From positions 2,666,001-2,730,000 of the forward strand of contig OZ242345.1 of the NCBI GenBank assembly GCA_965208605.1: a DNA stretch of 64,000 bases, written 5' to 3'. A model generated the notes under the pieces. The model worked only from the letters and a program-made list of their open reading frames with translations, searched no databases and was not told where the DNA came from. The translations under genes were made by a program, and so were the position numbers. The stretch comes from UBA9659 sp965208605 (GTDB taxonomy: Bacteria > Pseudomonadota > Gammaproteobacteria > Pseudomonadales > Azotimanducaceae). Position 1 is the stretch's first letter. Each line of letters starts with the position of its first letter. This document shows, one piece after another, positions 8,448-17,197 of the stretch.

Positions 8448-8779
8448 GATATTCCTCATGGTTTTTGATTATGATGGTTAATTGTCAACTGCTTATAAAT
8501 CCGTAATAAGGGGCTTATTAAGGGGCTTAGTAAAGAGTTTATAAACAACTATTTTTTTTTGCAAGCGGTAAATATAACAAAAAACAGATCTATTTCCACC
8601 TTTATTATTTTATTTATTTTTCCTCTGGCAACCTATTGAGTAGCTTATACACAGATGAATCGCTGTATTTTTGTATATAATATATGCCCAGCAAATACAG
8701 AAATTATCAGATTTCGCGTTATGGATTACTCTATACTTAAGTCATCAAGGCTGAGCTTTCAGCTGTTAAGGAGATTGTT
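8448..8779. promoter_or_regulatory. AT-rich gap with tandem repeats and the ald promoter
   Basis: Holds three imperfect copies of AAGGGGCTTATT (about 8507-8540), a T9 run, and an extended AT stretch with TATAATATATG near 8677 that could serve as a -10 box for alanine dehydrogenase. The gene's ribosome-binding site AAGGAG lies just before 8780. No coding sequence is visible. Confidence 0.4.
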
Positions 8780-9898
8780 ATGCTGGTAGGTATCCCGAAG
8801 GAAATTAAAAACCACGAATATAGAGTAGGTTTGTTGCCCGCTGGGGTGCGGGAGCTGGTGCATCACGGGCATGAGGTGGTGGTGGAGAAGTCTGCTGGTG
8901 CGGGAGTTGGTTTTGATGATGCGGCTTATAAAAAGGCCGGGGCAAAAATTTTATCCCAGTCTGAGGAAGTATTTGCCCAGGCTGAGTTGCTGGTCAAGGT
9001 AAAGGAACCCCAGGCTGCTGAGCGCGCCCTCTTGTATGAAGAGCAAACCCTGTTCACCTATTTGCATCTCGCGCCGGATCTGCCGCAGACCGAGGACCTG
9101 TTGAAGAGCGGTGCGACCTGCATCGCCTATGAGACGGTGACCGATGCCCAGGGGCGGCTGCCGCTGCTTGCTCCCATGTCCGAGGTGGCCGGGCGGATGT
9201 CGGTGCAGGCGGGCGCCATGTGTCTGGAAAAGTCTCACGGCGGTAGTGGTATCTTATTGGGTGGTGTGGCCGGTACCCATCAGGCGCGGGTCCTGGTGAT
9301 TGGCGGTGGTGTTGTCGGGCAGAATGCAGCCCAGATGGCGGTCGGCCTGGGGGCGAGGGTTACCATTATCGACCGCTCCTTGACGGTGTTAAAACGTATT
9401 GACCAGCATTTTGGGAATAGGGTGCAAACCCTTTATTCCACCCAGGATGCGATCATGGAGGAAGTTCAAATGGCGGATCTGGTGATCGGCGCCGCGCTGG
9501 TGCCGGGTGCTGCTGCCCCGAAACTGGTCACTAAAGACATGGTGCAGCAGATGCGCCCAGGCAGTGTTCTGGTTGATGTTGCCATTGACCAGGGCGGTTG
9601 TTTTGAAACCTCCCGCGCGACGACGCATGCTGAGCCGACTTATCTGGTGGATGATGTCGTCCACTATTGCGTTGCCAATATGCCGGGTGCCGTGGCGAGA
9701 ACTTCTGCCGCCGCCCTGAGCAATGCCACCTTGCCATTTGTGTTGGCACTGGCAAACCGAGGCGTGGAGGTCGCGCTGGTTGCCGACCCGCATCTGCGCG
9801 AGGGGCTGAATATCTATAGAGGTCATGTGACGCATCCGCTGGTTTCCGAAGCCCATAAGATGGACTACCGTCCCCCGGAGTCACTCTTTCCCGCTTGA
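8780..9898 (+). CDS. ald: Alanine dehydrogenase
   Basis: A 372-aa NAD-dependent L-alanine dehydrogenase, which interconverts alanine and pyruvate plus ammonia in the cytoplasm. Typical motifs are MLVGIPKEIKNHEYRVG at the start, LVKVKEPQ, LFTYLHLAP, the catalytic region LAPMSEVAGRMS, SHGGSGILLGGVAG and the NAD-binding glycine motif VIGGGVVGQNAA near residue 175. Length is standard. AAGGAG sits 7 bp before the start. It is single gene, preceded by an AT-rich promoter region and followed at once by a 16-bp perfect palindrome GGCGGCCTAGGCCGCC (9914-9929). It is the last ordinary metabolic gene before the secretion cluster. Confidence 0.96.
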   Translation: MLVGIPKEIKNHEYRVGLLPAGVRELVHHGHEVVVEKSAGAGVGFDDAAYKKAGAKILSQSEEVFAQAELLVKVKEPQAAERALLYEEQTLFTYLHLAPDLPQTEDLLKSGATCIAYETVTDAQGRLPLLAPMSEVAGRMSVQAGAMCLEKSHGGSGILLGGVAGTHQARVLVIGGGVVGQNAAQMAVGLGARVTIIDRSLTVLKRIDQHFGNRVQTLYSTQDAIMEEVQMADLVIGAALVPGAAAPKLVTKDMVQQMRPGSVLVDVAIDQGGCFETSRATTHAEPTYLVDDVVHYCVANMPGAVARTSAAALSNATLPFVLALANRGVEVALVADPHLREGLNIYRGHVTHPLVSEAHKMDYRPPESLFPA

Positions 9899-10131
9899 GT
9901 GGCCGCGCCTTCTGGCGGCCTAGGCCGCCCCGCGCCGTCATTCTCGAGCTTGTCCTCTTGTCGCATGCGGAATCCAGAGGAACGAGCGGTATTGCTTTCA
10001 TTCCTCTGGGTTCTTTGATAATGACGGCGCAAACAATGGAAAAACGCTGACCACTCTTCGGGCGAATTGCCTACAAGCGAAGCAGTCATTGCCTCTGGTT
10101 TGTCTTTGCCGCTACTCCATAGACTAGCCGC
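9899..10131. repeat. Intergenic repeat module before trbB
   Basis: Contains the palindrome after ald, a CGCCGTCATTCTCGAGCTTG module in reverse orientation with GGAATCCAGAGGAACGA, and a second partial module at about 9990-10030. The region from 10030 to 10131 must carry the promoter of the trb operon, but I see no convincing -35/-10 pair and no clear ribosome-binding site before trbB. Confidence 0.6.
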
Positions 10132-11097
10132 ATGAATTTAGACGACAAACAACAACGACTGCACACCAAACTCAAGGCGGAAATGGGTCCGGTCATCCTT
10201 GCCGCCCTGGGGGATGCCGCGGTCCTGGAAGTCCTGCTGAACCCGGACGGGCACCTCTGGGTGGAGCGCATGGGATGCCCTATGGAAAAGGTCGGCGAGA
10301 TGACGCCCTTAAAGGCACGTTCTCTGCTGGGCACCATCGCCTCTTCATTGGGTACTACCATCACCAGCGACAACCCGGTGCTGGAAGGGGAGCTCATCAC
10401 CGATGGCAGCCGGGTGGAAGGTATCATCCCGCCGATTACCAGCGCCCCCTCCTTTGTGATTCGCAAGCACGCCATCGCGGTGTACAGTCTGGCCGACTAT
10501 GAAGCCACTGGCGTCATGACCGGGACCCAGCATCAAATCATCCTCCAAGCCATCCGCCAGCACGACAATATTCTAGTGGCTGGCGGCACCGGTAGCGGCA
10601 AGACCACCTTGGTCAACGCCTTGATTCAAGCGATTACCCATGCCTATCCCGAGGAACGTTTAATCCTCCTTGAGGACACGACGGAAATCCAAGCCACCGC
10701 TGAAAACATTCTGGCACTACGCACCTCGCCTCAGGTCAGCATGAAGGCGCTGCTGCGGGCAACACTCAGACTGAGACCCGATAGGATTCTGGTGGGTGAA
10801 GTGCGCGGTGAGGAAGCCCTCACTCTGCTCAAGGCATGGAACACCGGGCACCCCGGCGGCATTGCCACAGTGCATGCCAATGATGTGCACACTGCCATCG
10901 GCAGAATGGAACAACTGGTCGCCGAATCCGGCACCGGCCTGGCGAAGGAAAAGCTCATAGCCGAATCAATAGACCTGATCATCGGCATTGAAAAATACCA
11001 CGGCAAATGGCGACTGACGGAACTACTCAAAGTAGAGGGCTATGACGCCCAGTCCGGCTATGCCATCAGCAGCCACATAACAGGAGCAACCCTCTGA
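10132..11097 (+). CDS. trbB: TrbB, VirB11-type traffic ATPase of a P-type secretion system
   Basis: A 321-aa hexameric ATPase that powers assembly and substrate transfer of a type IV secretion system from the cytoplasmic face of the inner membrane. Walker A is GGTGSGKTT at residues 151-159. Also seen are the Asp box LILLEDTTEIQ, Walker B region RPDRILVGEVRGEEAL and the His box HPGGIATVHAN. Length fits TrbB. It opens the order trbB-C-D-E-J-L-F-G; trbC starts at its stop codon. The last 40 codons contain a 36-bp segment that is repeated in the trbC leader. Confidence 0.95.
   Translation: MNLDDKQQRLHTKLKAEMGPVILAALGDAAVLEVLLNPDGHLWVERMGCPMEKVGEMTPLKARSLLGTIASSLGTTITSDNPVLEGELITDGSRVEGIIPPITSAPSFVIRKHAIAVYSLADYEATGVMTGTQHQIILQAIRQHDNILVAGGTGSGKTTLVNALIQAITHAYPEERLILLEDTTEIQATAENILALRTSPQVSMKALLRATLRLRPDRILVGEVRGEEALTLLKAWNTGHPGGIATVHANDVHTAIGRMEQLVAESGTGLAKEKLIAESIDLIIGIEKYHGKWRLTELLKVEGYDAQSGYAISSHITGATL
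10980..11015 (+). repeat. 36-bp segment of trbB duplicated in trbC
   Basis: Source copy, inside trbB. It matches 11135-11170 in 34 of 36 positions and is read in the same codon frame in both genes, giving IGIEKYHGKWRL in TrbB and IGIAKYHGKWRL in TrbC. Confidence 0.85.
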
Positions 11098-11465
11098 TGC
11101 AACACATCTGGCGATTAGTGCACACCTGCTTATTCATCGGCATTGCAAAATATCACGGCAAATGGCGACTCGTGTTCCCCTACCTGTTCATCGGCTGCCT
11201 GATGCTATTGCTGGGTCCAGCAATTGCCCTGGCGGCGGGTGCTGACCCGGCCATGCCCTGGGACTCCCCCTTGAAGCAAATCCAAGCCAGCCTGACCGGA
11301 CCTGTTGCTTTAGCCGTGTCCATCATCGGGGTTGCCATCTGCGGCGCGGCGCTGGTGTTCGGCGGGGAGCTGTCCGAGTTCACCAAACGTATGGTGATGC
11401 TGGTGCTCGCGATCAGCATTTTGATGGGTGCCTCCACCTTAATTACCACGCTCTTTGCGACCTAG
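11097..11465 (+). CDS. trbC: TrbC/VirB2-type pilin precursor
   Basis: A 122-aa pilin precursor of the conjugative pilus. It has a long basic leader, then a hydrophobic segment ending ALAAGADPAMPW (probable signal-peptidase site after the Ala-Leu-Ala), and two membrane helices, SLTGPVALAVSIIGVAICGA and MVMLVLAISILMGASTLI, as in mature TrbC/VirB2. The leader is longer than usual because residues 13-25 (FIGIAKYHGKWRL) copy the C-terminal region of TrbB; DNA 11135-11170 matches 10980-11015. The start overlaps the trbB stop. A shorter start downstream is possible but has no better ribosome-binding site. Confidence 0.88.
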   Translation: MQHIWRLVHTCLFIGIAKYHGKWRLVFPYLFIGCLMLLLGPAIALAAGADPAMPWDSPLKQIQASLTGPVALAVSIIGVAICGAALVFGGELSEFTKRMVMLVLAISILMGASTLITTLFAT

Positions 11466-11471
11466 CCGCTG

Positions 11472-11828
11472 ATGAACGCCCTTATAAAAACCCTAATCAA
11501 AGCCCTGGTACTAAAGGACATGCTCATGCAAGAACTCACGCTCATCCCACTACAACGCGCGCTGTTACGCCCGGATCACATGATGGGCTGCGAGCGGGAG
11601 TTATTTCTGCTGTCCGGCATCATTGTCGCGCTCCTGACTCTGGTGTCTTTTGATTGGATTGCCGCCCTTGCCGGCGGGCTGATTTGGGTCTGCACCCTCT
11701 GGTCTCTGAGGCGCATGGCAAAAACAGACCCCATCATGAGCCGGGTCTATATCCGGCATGTCCGCTACGCACCCTATTACCCCGCTCGGTCAACACCCTT
11801 TGCGCCGAGTGGGCGTCACTATAGATAG
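11472..11828 (+). CDS. trbD: TrbD/VirB3-like inner membrane protein
   Basis: A 118-aa protein that partners the VirB4 ATPase at the inner membrane. The core starts at LIPLQRALLRPDHMMGCERELF and is followed by two close membrane helices (FLLSGIIVALLTLV and WIAALAGGLIWVCTLW), then RRMAKTDPIMSRVYIRH, which is the classic TrbD/VirB3 pattern. The first 20 residues are an unusual Lys/Leu repeat (ALIKTLIKALVLKDML). It lies between trbC and trbE as expected; a short tandem repeat separates it from trbE. Confidence 0.85.
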   Translation: MNALIKTLIKALVLKDMLMQELTLIPLQRALLRPDHMMGCERELFLLSGIIVALLTLVSFDWIAALAGGLIWVCTLWSLRRMAKTDPIMSRVYIRHVRYAPYYPARSTPFAPSGRHYR

Positions 11829-11888
11829 ACATGACAGATAGACGCGATAAATAGACGCGATAAATAGACGCGACAGATAGACAAGAAA
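11823..11888. repeat. Tandem 15-bp repeat between trbD and trbE
   Basis: Four to five imperfect copies of ATAGACGCGATAA (period about 15 bp). They begin at the trbD stop codon and fill most of the gap to trbE. The unit size matches the in-frame repeats seen inside trb and pil genes. Confidence 0.75.
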
Positions 11889-11916
11889 ACACAACAACTA
11901 TGAAGAGGAAGCACCC

Positions 11917-14598
11917 GTGGCACCCAGACTCCAATCCTTAAAGCAACATCGCTCTTCGCTCCTGGCAACCAGCGACCTGCTGAACTGGGCAATCGGTGTG
12001 GATGACGGCATCGTCCTCTGTAAGGACGGCGCACTCATCGGCGGCTGGCACTTTAGGGGCCCCGACCTGGCTAACGCCACCCCGCAATATCAAGAGCAGG
12101 TGTCGGGCATCATTAACACGGCACTGCTCAGCCTGGGGTCGGACTATGCCATTCATGTGGATGCCGGCAGGACGCCTTCTCGCGACTATCCGCATGCCTC
12201 ACTCAGTGCATTTCCTGATCCGATATCCCGCCTCATTGATGAGGAACGCCGCCAGCAATTTGAACGTGCGGGTGCCCATTACGAGACCATTCAGACCATC
12301 ATCCTGACCTACCTGCCGCCCCGGGTGAACGAATCCAAAGTCCTGGCGCTGATTTATGATGATCAAAGCCCGGCTACACAAAACGCTACTAATAACAGCA
12401 CTGCTAACCAAAACCCGGCAGCCGACCCCCAGACGACCCCAGATCAAAGCTCTTCTCAACCAGTCTCTTCTCAACCAGTCTCTCCTCAACCCAGCCCTGC
12501 TAAACCAGTCTCTTCTAAGCCCAGCCCTTCTAAAAAAAGCCCTGCCGAGGCTGCCTTGCGGCACTTCAAAGCCAAGTTGATGGAACTGGAAGACCAGCTG
12601 TCCAGCGTCTTGGAACTGCAACGCATGCAGGGCATCACCTTTGAAGATGAGCAGGGCAGGCCCCGCAGCAGTGATGAGTTGCTCAGCCACCTGCGGTGGA
12701 CGATGACCGGGGAGGTCGCGCCCCTTAATCGTCCTGGCCTGCCGCTCTTTCTGGACGGAGTCCTGGGTGCTGATGAACTCTGGACCGGCACCACCCCTAG
12801 GCATGGCGACTATTACATCCAGTGCATTGCCATTGATGGCTTTCCGCTGGATACCCAGGCCGGCATCTTGATGGGTCTGGCACAGATGCCCTTCGCCTAT
12901 CGCTGGTGCACTCGGTTTATTTTTCAAGATCAGGAAGCCGCGGCCACCGCACTCAGAGGCTACCGCCGGCGCTGGGCACAAAAGGTGCGTGGCATCTATG
13001 ACCAGTTGCTGAATCGGGAGCCCACCTCCGGGAGCATCATTGACGGCGATGCTCAGGCTATGGTGACCGAAACGGACAGGGCCCTGGCACAAAGCAGTTC
13101 CGGTCTGGTGGGCTATGGTTACTACACCAGTGTGCTGGTCTTGTATGACCGAGATCGCCAGCAGCTTGAAGAGGCGAGTCGTTTCGCCAAGCGGCGGATT
13201 ATTCAGCATGGCTTCGCCGCCAGAATAGAAACGGTGAACACCCTGGAAGCCTGGCTTGGCAGTCTGCCCGGGCATATAGTGCAGAACATTCGCCGGCCTA
13301 TGTTGCACACCCTGCATCTTGCCAATCTGCTGCCGATTTCCTCGGTCTGGACCGGCGAGCCCTACGCCCCCTGTCCGCTGTATCCACGCCTCAGCCCGCC
13401 GCTATTGCATGCGGCAACGGAAGGCAGCACCCCCTATAGATTGAATCTGCATGTGGATGATGTGGGGCATAGCCTCATGTTTGGCCCCACGGGGGCCGGC
13501 AAGTCCACGGCCCTGGCGTTAATTGCCGCCCAGTTCCGGCGCTATCCAGACGCTGCTGTGTATGTGTTTGACAAGGGTAATTCACTGGAATGTCTGACCC
13601 GTGCAGTCGGCGGCAACCACTATACGATTACCGATGCGCCGAGCACCGACTCACCTACCAGCGATTCACCTACCAGCGATTCACCTACCACCGATCCACT
13701 CACCACCGATTCACATGCAAAGAACCCAGCCCCCTCCTTTGCGCCCCTATCAAGAAGTGCCGACCTGGGTTGGCAGGTGGAATGGGTGGAAACCCTCATG
13801 CGCCTCCAGGGGCATGTCCCCAGCGCCAGCCAGCGCAATGAACTCAGCCGTGCCTTGAAGTCCCTGGCGACCACGAGCCACCCGACCCTGACCGGGCTAC
13901 AAATAGAACTCCAAGACCTGAGGCTCCGAGAGGTGTTGCAGCCGTACACCCTCAACGGCATCTACGGCAAGTTGCTGGATGATCAAGAGGACCAGATGCA
14001 ACTCGGCAGTTGGACCACCTGGGAAATCGGGGAACTCATGCAAAGGGAGGACCGAATCCGCATCCCGGTCCTCTTGTATTTGTTCCGCTGTGTGGAAGTC
14101 GCCGCCCAGGGACAACCCAGCCTGATGATCCTGGATGAAGCCTGGGTGATGCTCGGCAATGCGGTCTTCAAAGACAAGATTCGTGAATGGTTAAAGACTC
14201 TGAGAAAAGCCAATGTCGCGGTGCTGCTTGCCACCCAGTCGCTATCCGATGCCGCCGACTCCGGCATCATGGACACCCTCAGTGAAAGTTGTGCCACCAA
14301 AATCTATCTCGCCAATCCAGACGCTGACCAGGGGGATAACCCAAAGCTTTACGCCGCCCTGGGGTTACAGCCGCCAGAGATTCAGACCATCAAACACATG
14401 ACGCCCAAGCGGGAGTATTACATCCGCTCCAGCGCCGGTAGTCGGCGCATCAATCTTTCCCTGGGGAAGACCGCCCTCATGTTTACCGGCATCTCAACCA
14501 AGGACGACCTGGCGCGGGTCCGAGACCTGCAGCAGCGGCATGGGGATAGTTGGACCACGCACTGGATGGCGGAAAGGAACGCCTCTCATGCTAACTAA
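11917..14598 (+). CDS. trbE: TrbE/VirB4 secretion ATPase with two repeat insertions
   Basis: An 893-aa VirB4-family ATPase, the central motor of the type IV secretion channel. Walker A is GPTGAGKST at about residues 522-530; Walker B is LMILDEAW near 735; LLATQSLSDAADSG follows near 770. Two low-complexity inserts interrupt it. One lies at about residues 178-208 (12448-12540), built from 15-bp units giving SSQPV. The other lies at about 577-600 (13648-13713), built from 15-bp units giving TSDSP, just after the Walker A domain's first strands. Both keep the frame. They make the protein some 60 residues longer than expected and suggest surface loops that tolerate growth. A ribosome-binding site, GAAGAGGAAG, precedes the start; trbJ overlaps its end. 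Confidence 0.94.
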   Translation: MAPRLQSLKQHRSSLLATSDLLNWAIGVDDGIVLCKDGALIGGWHFRGPDLANATPQYQEQVSGIINTALLSLGSDYAIHVDAGRTPSRDYPHASLSAFPDPISRLIDEERRQQFERAGAHYETIQTIILTYLPPRVNESKVLALIYDDQSPATQNATNNSTANQNPAADPQTTPDQSSSQPVSSQPVSPQPSPAKPVSSKPSPSKKSPAEAALRHFKAKLMELEDQLSSVLELQRMQGITFEDEQGRPRSSDELLSHLRWTMTGEVAPLNRPGLPLFLDGVLGADELWTGTTPRHGDYYIQCIAIDGFPLDTQAGILMGLAQMPFAYRWCTRFIFQDQEAAATALRGYRRRWAQKVRGIYDQLLNREPTSGSIIDGDAQAMVTETDRALAQSSSGLVGYGYYTSVLVLYDRDRQQLEEASRFAKRRIIQHGFAARIETVNTLEAWLGSLPGHIVQNIRRPMLHTLHLANLLPISSVWTGEPYAPCPLYPRLSPPLLHAATEGSTPYRLNLHVDDVGHSLMFGPTGAGKSTALALIAAQFRRYPDAAVYVFDKGNSLECLTRAVGGNHYTITDAPSTDSPTSDSPTSDSPTTDPLTTDSHAKNPAPSFAPLSRSADLGWQVEWVETLMRLQGHVPSASQRNELSRALKSLATTSHPTLTGLQIELQDLRLREVLQPYTLNGIYGKLLDDQEDQMQLGSWTTWEIGELMQREDRIRIPVLLYLFRCVEVAAQGQPSLMILDEAWVMLGNAVFKDKIREWLKTLRKANVAVLLATQSLSDAADSGIMDTLSESCATKIYLANPDADQGDNPKLYAALGLQPPEIQTIKHMTPKREYYIRSSAGSRRINLSLGKTALMFTGISTKDDLARVRDLQQRHGDSWTTHWMAERNASHAN

Positions 14599-15343
14599 AT
14601 GTATGACAACCTGGATTTGGGTCGCGGCTTTATTGAGCGGCCTGAGTCTGGTCAATGGGGTTCCCAGGGCAAGCGCCGCCCTGGCGACCGAAGGCACCCA
14701 GATGCTGAACAATCTGCAACTCTTAGTCTCGTCCCAGCGGCAAATATCCGAGTTGAACACCAGTATCCAGCAGTACCGACTCATGCAACGCAACGCCAAG
14801 CATCTGCCCCAGGCGATTCGGAGCCGGATTTTGCAAGACCTGGGGAAGCTTGCGGGCGTCGTCCAGACGGGGCGAGGTATCTCCTATGCTTCGGCACGGC
14901 TGGATGAGGAATACCGCCAGGCTTACAAGGACTATGACTATTATGTCACCCAGCGGGCACCGGGCACTCGCTTTAGCGACCAGTATGGCGACTGGTCCCG
15001 CGCCAGCCATGAAGCAATCCAGGGTGCCCTGCGTGCGGCCAACCTCCAAGGCGACCTGTTCACGGACGAGGTACACAGCCTCAACCGCCTGCAGAATATG
15101 TTGATGAGTGCCGCCGGTACCATGCAGGCATTACAGGCGGGTAGCCAGGTGTCTGCACTCATGGTGGAGCAGACTCAAAAACTACGGCAACTGCTCGCGG
15201 CACAAATACAGTTACAAGCCGCGCATACCGCGAGTGTGATTGATCGTCAGGGACGCACCGATGCGGCACTGGATGCCTATCATGTGGCGGCACCGCTGAT
15301 TGGTGGCGATGAGCCCATTATCATCGGCGAGTCGGTGCGCTAG
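14588..15343 (+). CDS. trbJ: TrbJ, VirB5-like secreted subunit
   Basis: A protein of about 251 aa with a signal peptide (WIWVAALLSGLSLVNGVPRASA), then a long helical, Gln-rich body with the phrases MLNNLQLLVSSQRQISEL, RGISYASARLDEEYR and GDWSRASHEAIQGALRAANL. This is the TrbJ pattern; such proteins are minor pilus-tip components exported to the periplasm. The ATG at 14588 overlaps trbE by 11 bp and has GGAAAGGA upstream; ATG 14603 is an alternative. trbK, a small lipoprotein for entry exclusion that often follows trbJ, is absent; the next gene begins at the trbJ stop. Confidence 0.9.
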   Translation: MLTKCMTTWIWVAALLSGLSLVNGVPRASAALATEGTQMLNNLQLLVSSQRQISELNTSIQQYRLMQRNAKHLPQAIRSRILQDLGKLAGVVQTGRGISYASARLDEEYRQAYKDYDYYVTQRAPGTRFSDQYGDWSRASHEAIQGALRAANLQGDLFTDEVHSLNRLQNMLMSAAGTMQALQAGSQVSALMVEQTQKLRQLLAAQIQLQAAHTASVIDRQGRTDAALDAYHVAAPLIGGDEPIIIGESVR

Positions 15344-15345
15344 TG

Positions 15346-16551
15346 ATGCGTAATACCTCACTCTTCTCTTATGCCCGGTCCGGCAGCTGTCTGCTGTTGC
15401 TACTTGGTGTGGATTCGGCATCCGCCGCTTCTCTGGAACTGCTAGAGCAGATGCAGCTGTCCTTCAAGAGTGAAACTGACAAGTGGTTTGACCCCCTGGA
15501 GACCATTGCCCAGCGGCTCTTGCTGGGGCTTGCCATACTGTCCCTCGCGTGGAACTTTGTGCAGATCATCCTGCGTAATGGGGACTTCCAAGAGATCTTT
15601 ATGGTGCTGGTCAAACATCTCATGACCGTGGGTTTGTTTCTGGCAATCATCCTCAACGCCAAGGAATGGACGGCCGCCATCCTGGATGGTTTTGTCACCG
15701 CTGCCGGCAGTGCCAGCGGCAAGGAGAACCCAGACATGTCGGCCGCCTCGGTGCTGCATCAGGGGGTGGCCCTCGGGCAGAAGATCACCCAGCTGGGCTC
15801 GGACTGGTGGGAGCCGCTCATCCTCTATCCCTTGTCGCTTATCGCGGTGCTTTTATATGGGGTCATGGCGGCCTACATGCTGCTGGTCTATGCCGAGACC
15901 TACATCGTTACTGCCGGCGGGATTATTCTGCTGGGCTTCGCCGGTACCGACTGGACCCTGGATTATGCGAAACGTTACCTGACCTACTGCATCAGCGTTG
16001 GTGCCAAGTTATATGTGCTTTATCTGGTGGTGGGGCTGGGTTCCCAGATGATTAACACCTGGGCGGACGATCAAGTGCTGAGCGATCGGTCAGTCGTGGT
16101 GGCGGTGATTGGGGTTTTGTTTGTGATGGTGGTGCTGGTCGTCATGCTGCCCAACCTCATCCAGAGTGTGATTAACGGTTCCAGTCTCGCGGGAACTGGC
16201 CTTGCCAGTAGCGGGGTGGCTGCTGCGGGCAGTCTGCTGGTGGCTAGTGCTGGCGGTGCGAGTCACCGAGAAGCCGCTCACCGAGGCACTGCTCAGGCAA
16301 GTAACATCAGTGGTGGTTTCAGACCGGGTTCCCGTGGAGCCCCGAGCACTCAATCAAGTCCAGGCGCTGCTTCAGGCACTGCTTCAGGCGCTTCCTCAGG
16401 CACTGCTCATGGTGCTGCTCATGGCGCTCAGCATGGAGAGAAGCCACCGCCCCGGCTCAGCCTGGCCTCGGGGCAGCGTCAATCGGCCCGGGTAGAGACC
16501 CCAGGGCCCCGACTCCTGGGCAGATTCCCCGGGAGGGACGACCGTGGCTGA
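15346..16551 (+). CDS. trbL: TrbL/VirB6 polytopic membrane protein
   Basis: A 401-aa inner membrane channel subunit. An N-terminal signal-like segment ends SASAA, followed by DKWFDPLETIAQRLLLGLAILSL and at least five more membrane spans to about residue 285 (for example LILYPLSLIAVLLYGVMAAY and VVAVIGVLFVMVVLVVMLPN). The tail is a flexible Ala/Gly/Ser/His region with a repeat giving ASGTASGASSGTAHGAAHG (about 16363-16440). A GTG at 15343 could also start translation. The end overlaps trbF by 8 bp. Position and topology fit TrbL well. Confidence 0.92.
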   Translation: MRNTSLFSYARSGSCLLLLLGVDSASAASLELLEQMQLSFKSETDKWFDPLETIAQRLLLGLAILSLAWNFVQIILRNGDFQEIFMVLVKHLMTVGLFLAIILNAKEWTAAILDGFVTAAGSASGKENPDMSAASVLHQGVALGQKITQLGSDWWEPLILYPLSLIAVLLYGVMAAYMLLVYAETYIVTAGGIILLGFAGTDWTLDYAKRYLTYCISVGAKLYVLYLVVGLGSQMINTWADDQVLSDRSVVVAVIGVLFVMVVLVVMLPNLIQSVINGSSLAGTGLASSGVAAAGSLLVASAGGASHREAAHRGTAQASNISGGFRPGSRGAPSTQSSPGAASGTASGASSGTAHGAAHGAQHGEKPPPRLSLASGQRQSARVETPGPRLLGRFPGRDDRG

Positions 16552-17197
16552 CATACTGCAAAGCTATTTGGATGCCCGGCAAGAATGGAACGAGCGTTAC
16601 GGGGTCTTCATCCAGGATGCCCGGCGTTGGCGACAGATTGCCATAGCCGCACTGGGCATCGCCGCCCTGAGTCTGGGCGGCATGCTTTACATTGCCAATC
16701 AGCCGCGGCAGATCCCCTACATTGTTGAGGTGGATAAGCAGTTCGCGCCCCTCAATGTCTATCCCGCCGATAGTCTGGCGCAACATACCCCCGCCTTGAC
16801 CCGGAGCATCATTGCTCGCTGGGTGAAGGACTTCCGCGGCGTGAGTCTGGATAGGGAAGTGCAACGCCAGGCCGTGAAGCGGGTCTATGCCCACCTCAGC
16901 ACTACTTATCCCGCCTATCGCAGCGTGACCGACTGGTACCGTCAGCAAACGCCCTTTGAACGGGCTCAGGAAGGTACAGTCGTCGTCGAAGTCCAGCAAC
17001 TGCTCCAGCTCTCAACCCATACCTGGCGTCTTGAATGGACGGAACTGGCGCGTAGCCCAACCGGGGAAGCAAGCGCACCGCTGCCGATGACCGGCACCAT
17101 GACCGTCCTCCATGGCGAGGTGACCGACGAGACGATCCTGACTAATCCCACCGGACTCTACATACAGAACATTGACTGGAGCCAGGAGCTGAGATGA
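16544..17197 (+). CDS. trbF: TrbF, VirB8-like assembly factor
   Basis: A 217-aa bitopic inner membrane protein, GTG start, overlapping the trbL end by 8 bp. One membrane span lies at about residues 32-50 (IAIAALGIAALSLGGMLYI). It is followed by a periplasmic NTF2-like domain with the phrases PYIVEVDKQFAPLNVYPA, RSIIARWVKDFRGVSLD and TWRLEWTELARSP, all typical of TrbF/VirB8. VirB8 proteins nucleate the channel and normally contact VirB9 and VirB10; the VirB10 gene is missing here. The stop overlaps the next gene (ATGA). Confidence 0.92.
   Translation: MADILQSYLDARQEWNERYGVFIQDARRWRQIAIAALGIAALSLGGMLYIANQPRQIPYIVEVDKQFAPLNVYPADSLAQHTPALTRSIIARWVKDFRGVSLDREVQRQAVKRVYAHLSTTYPAYRSVTDWYRQQTPFERAQEGTVVVEVQQLLQLSTHTWRLEWTELARSPTGEASAPLPMTGTMTVLHGEVTDETILTNPTGLYIQNIDWSQELR

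Noticed and set aside
12199..13317. 372-codon open frame on the minus strand opposite trbE
   Set aside because: Its protein is low-complexity where trbE has repeats, shows no known motif, and trbE on the plus strand has full VirB4 signatures. It is a GC-driven mirror frame.
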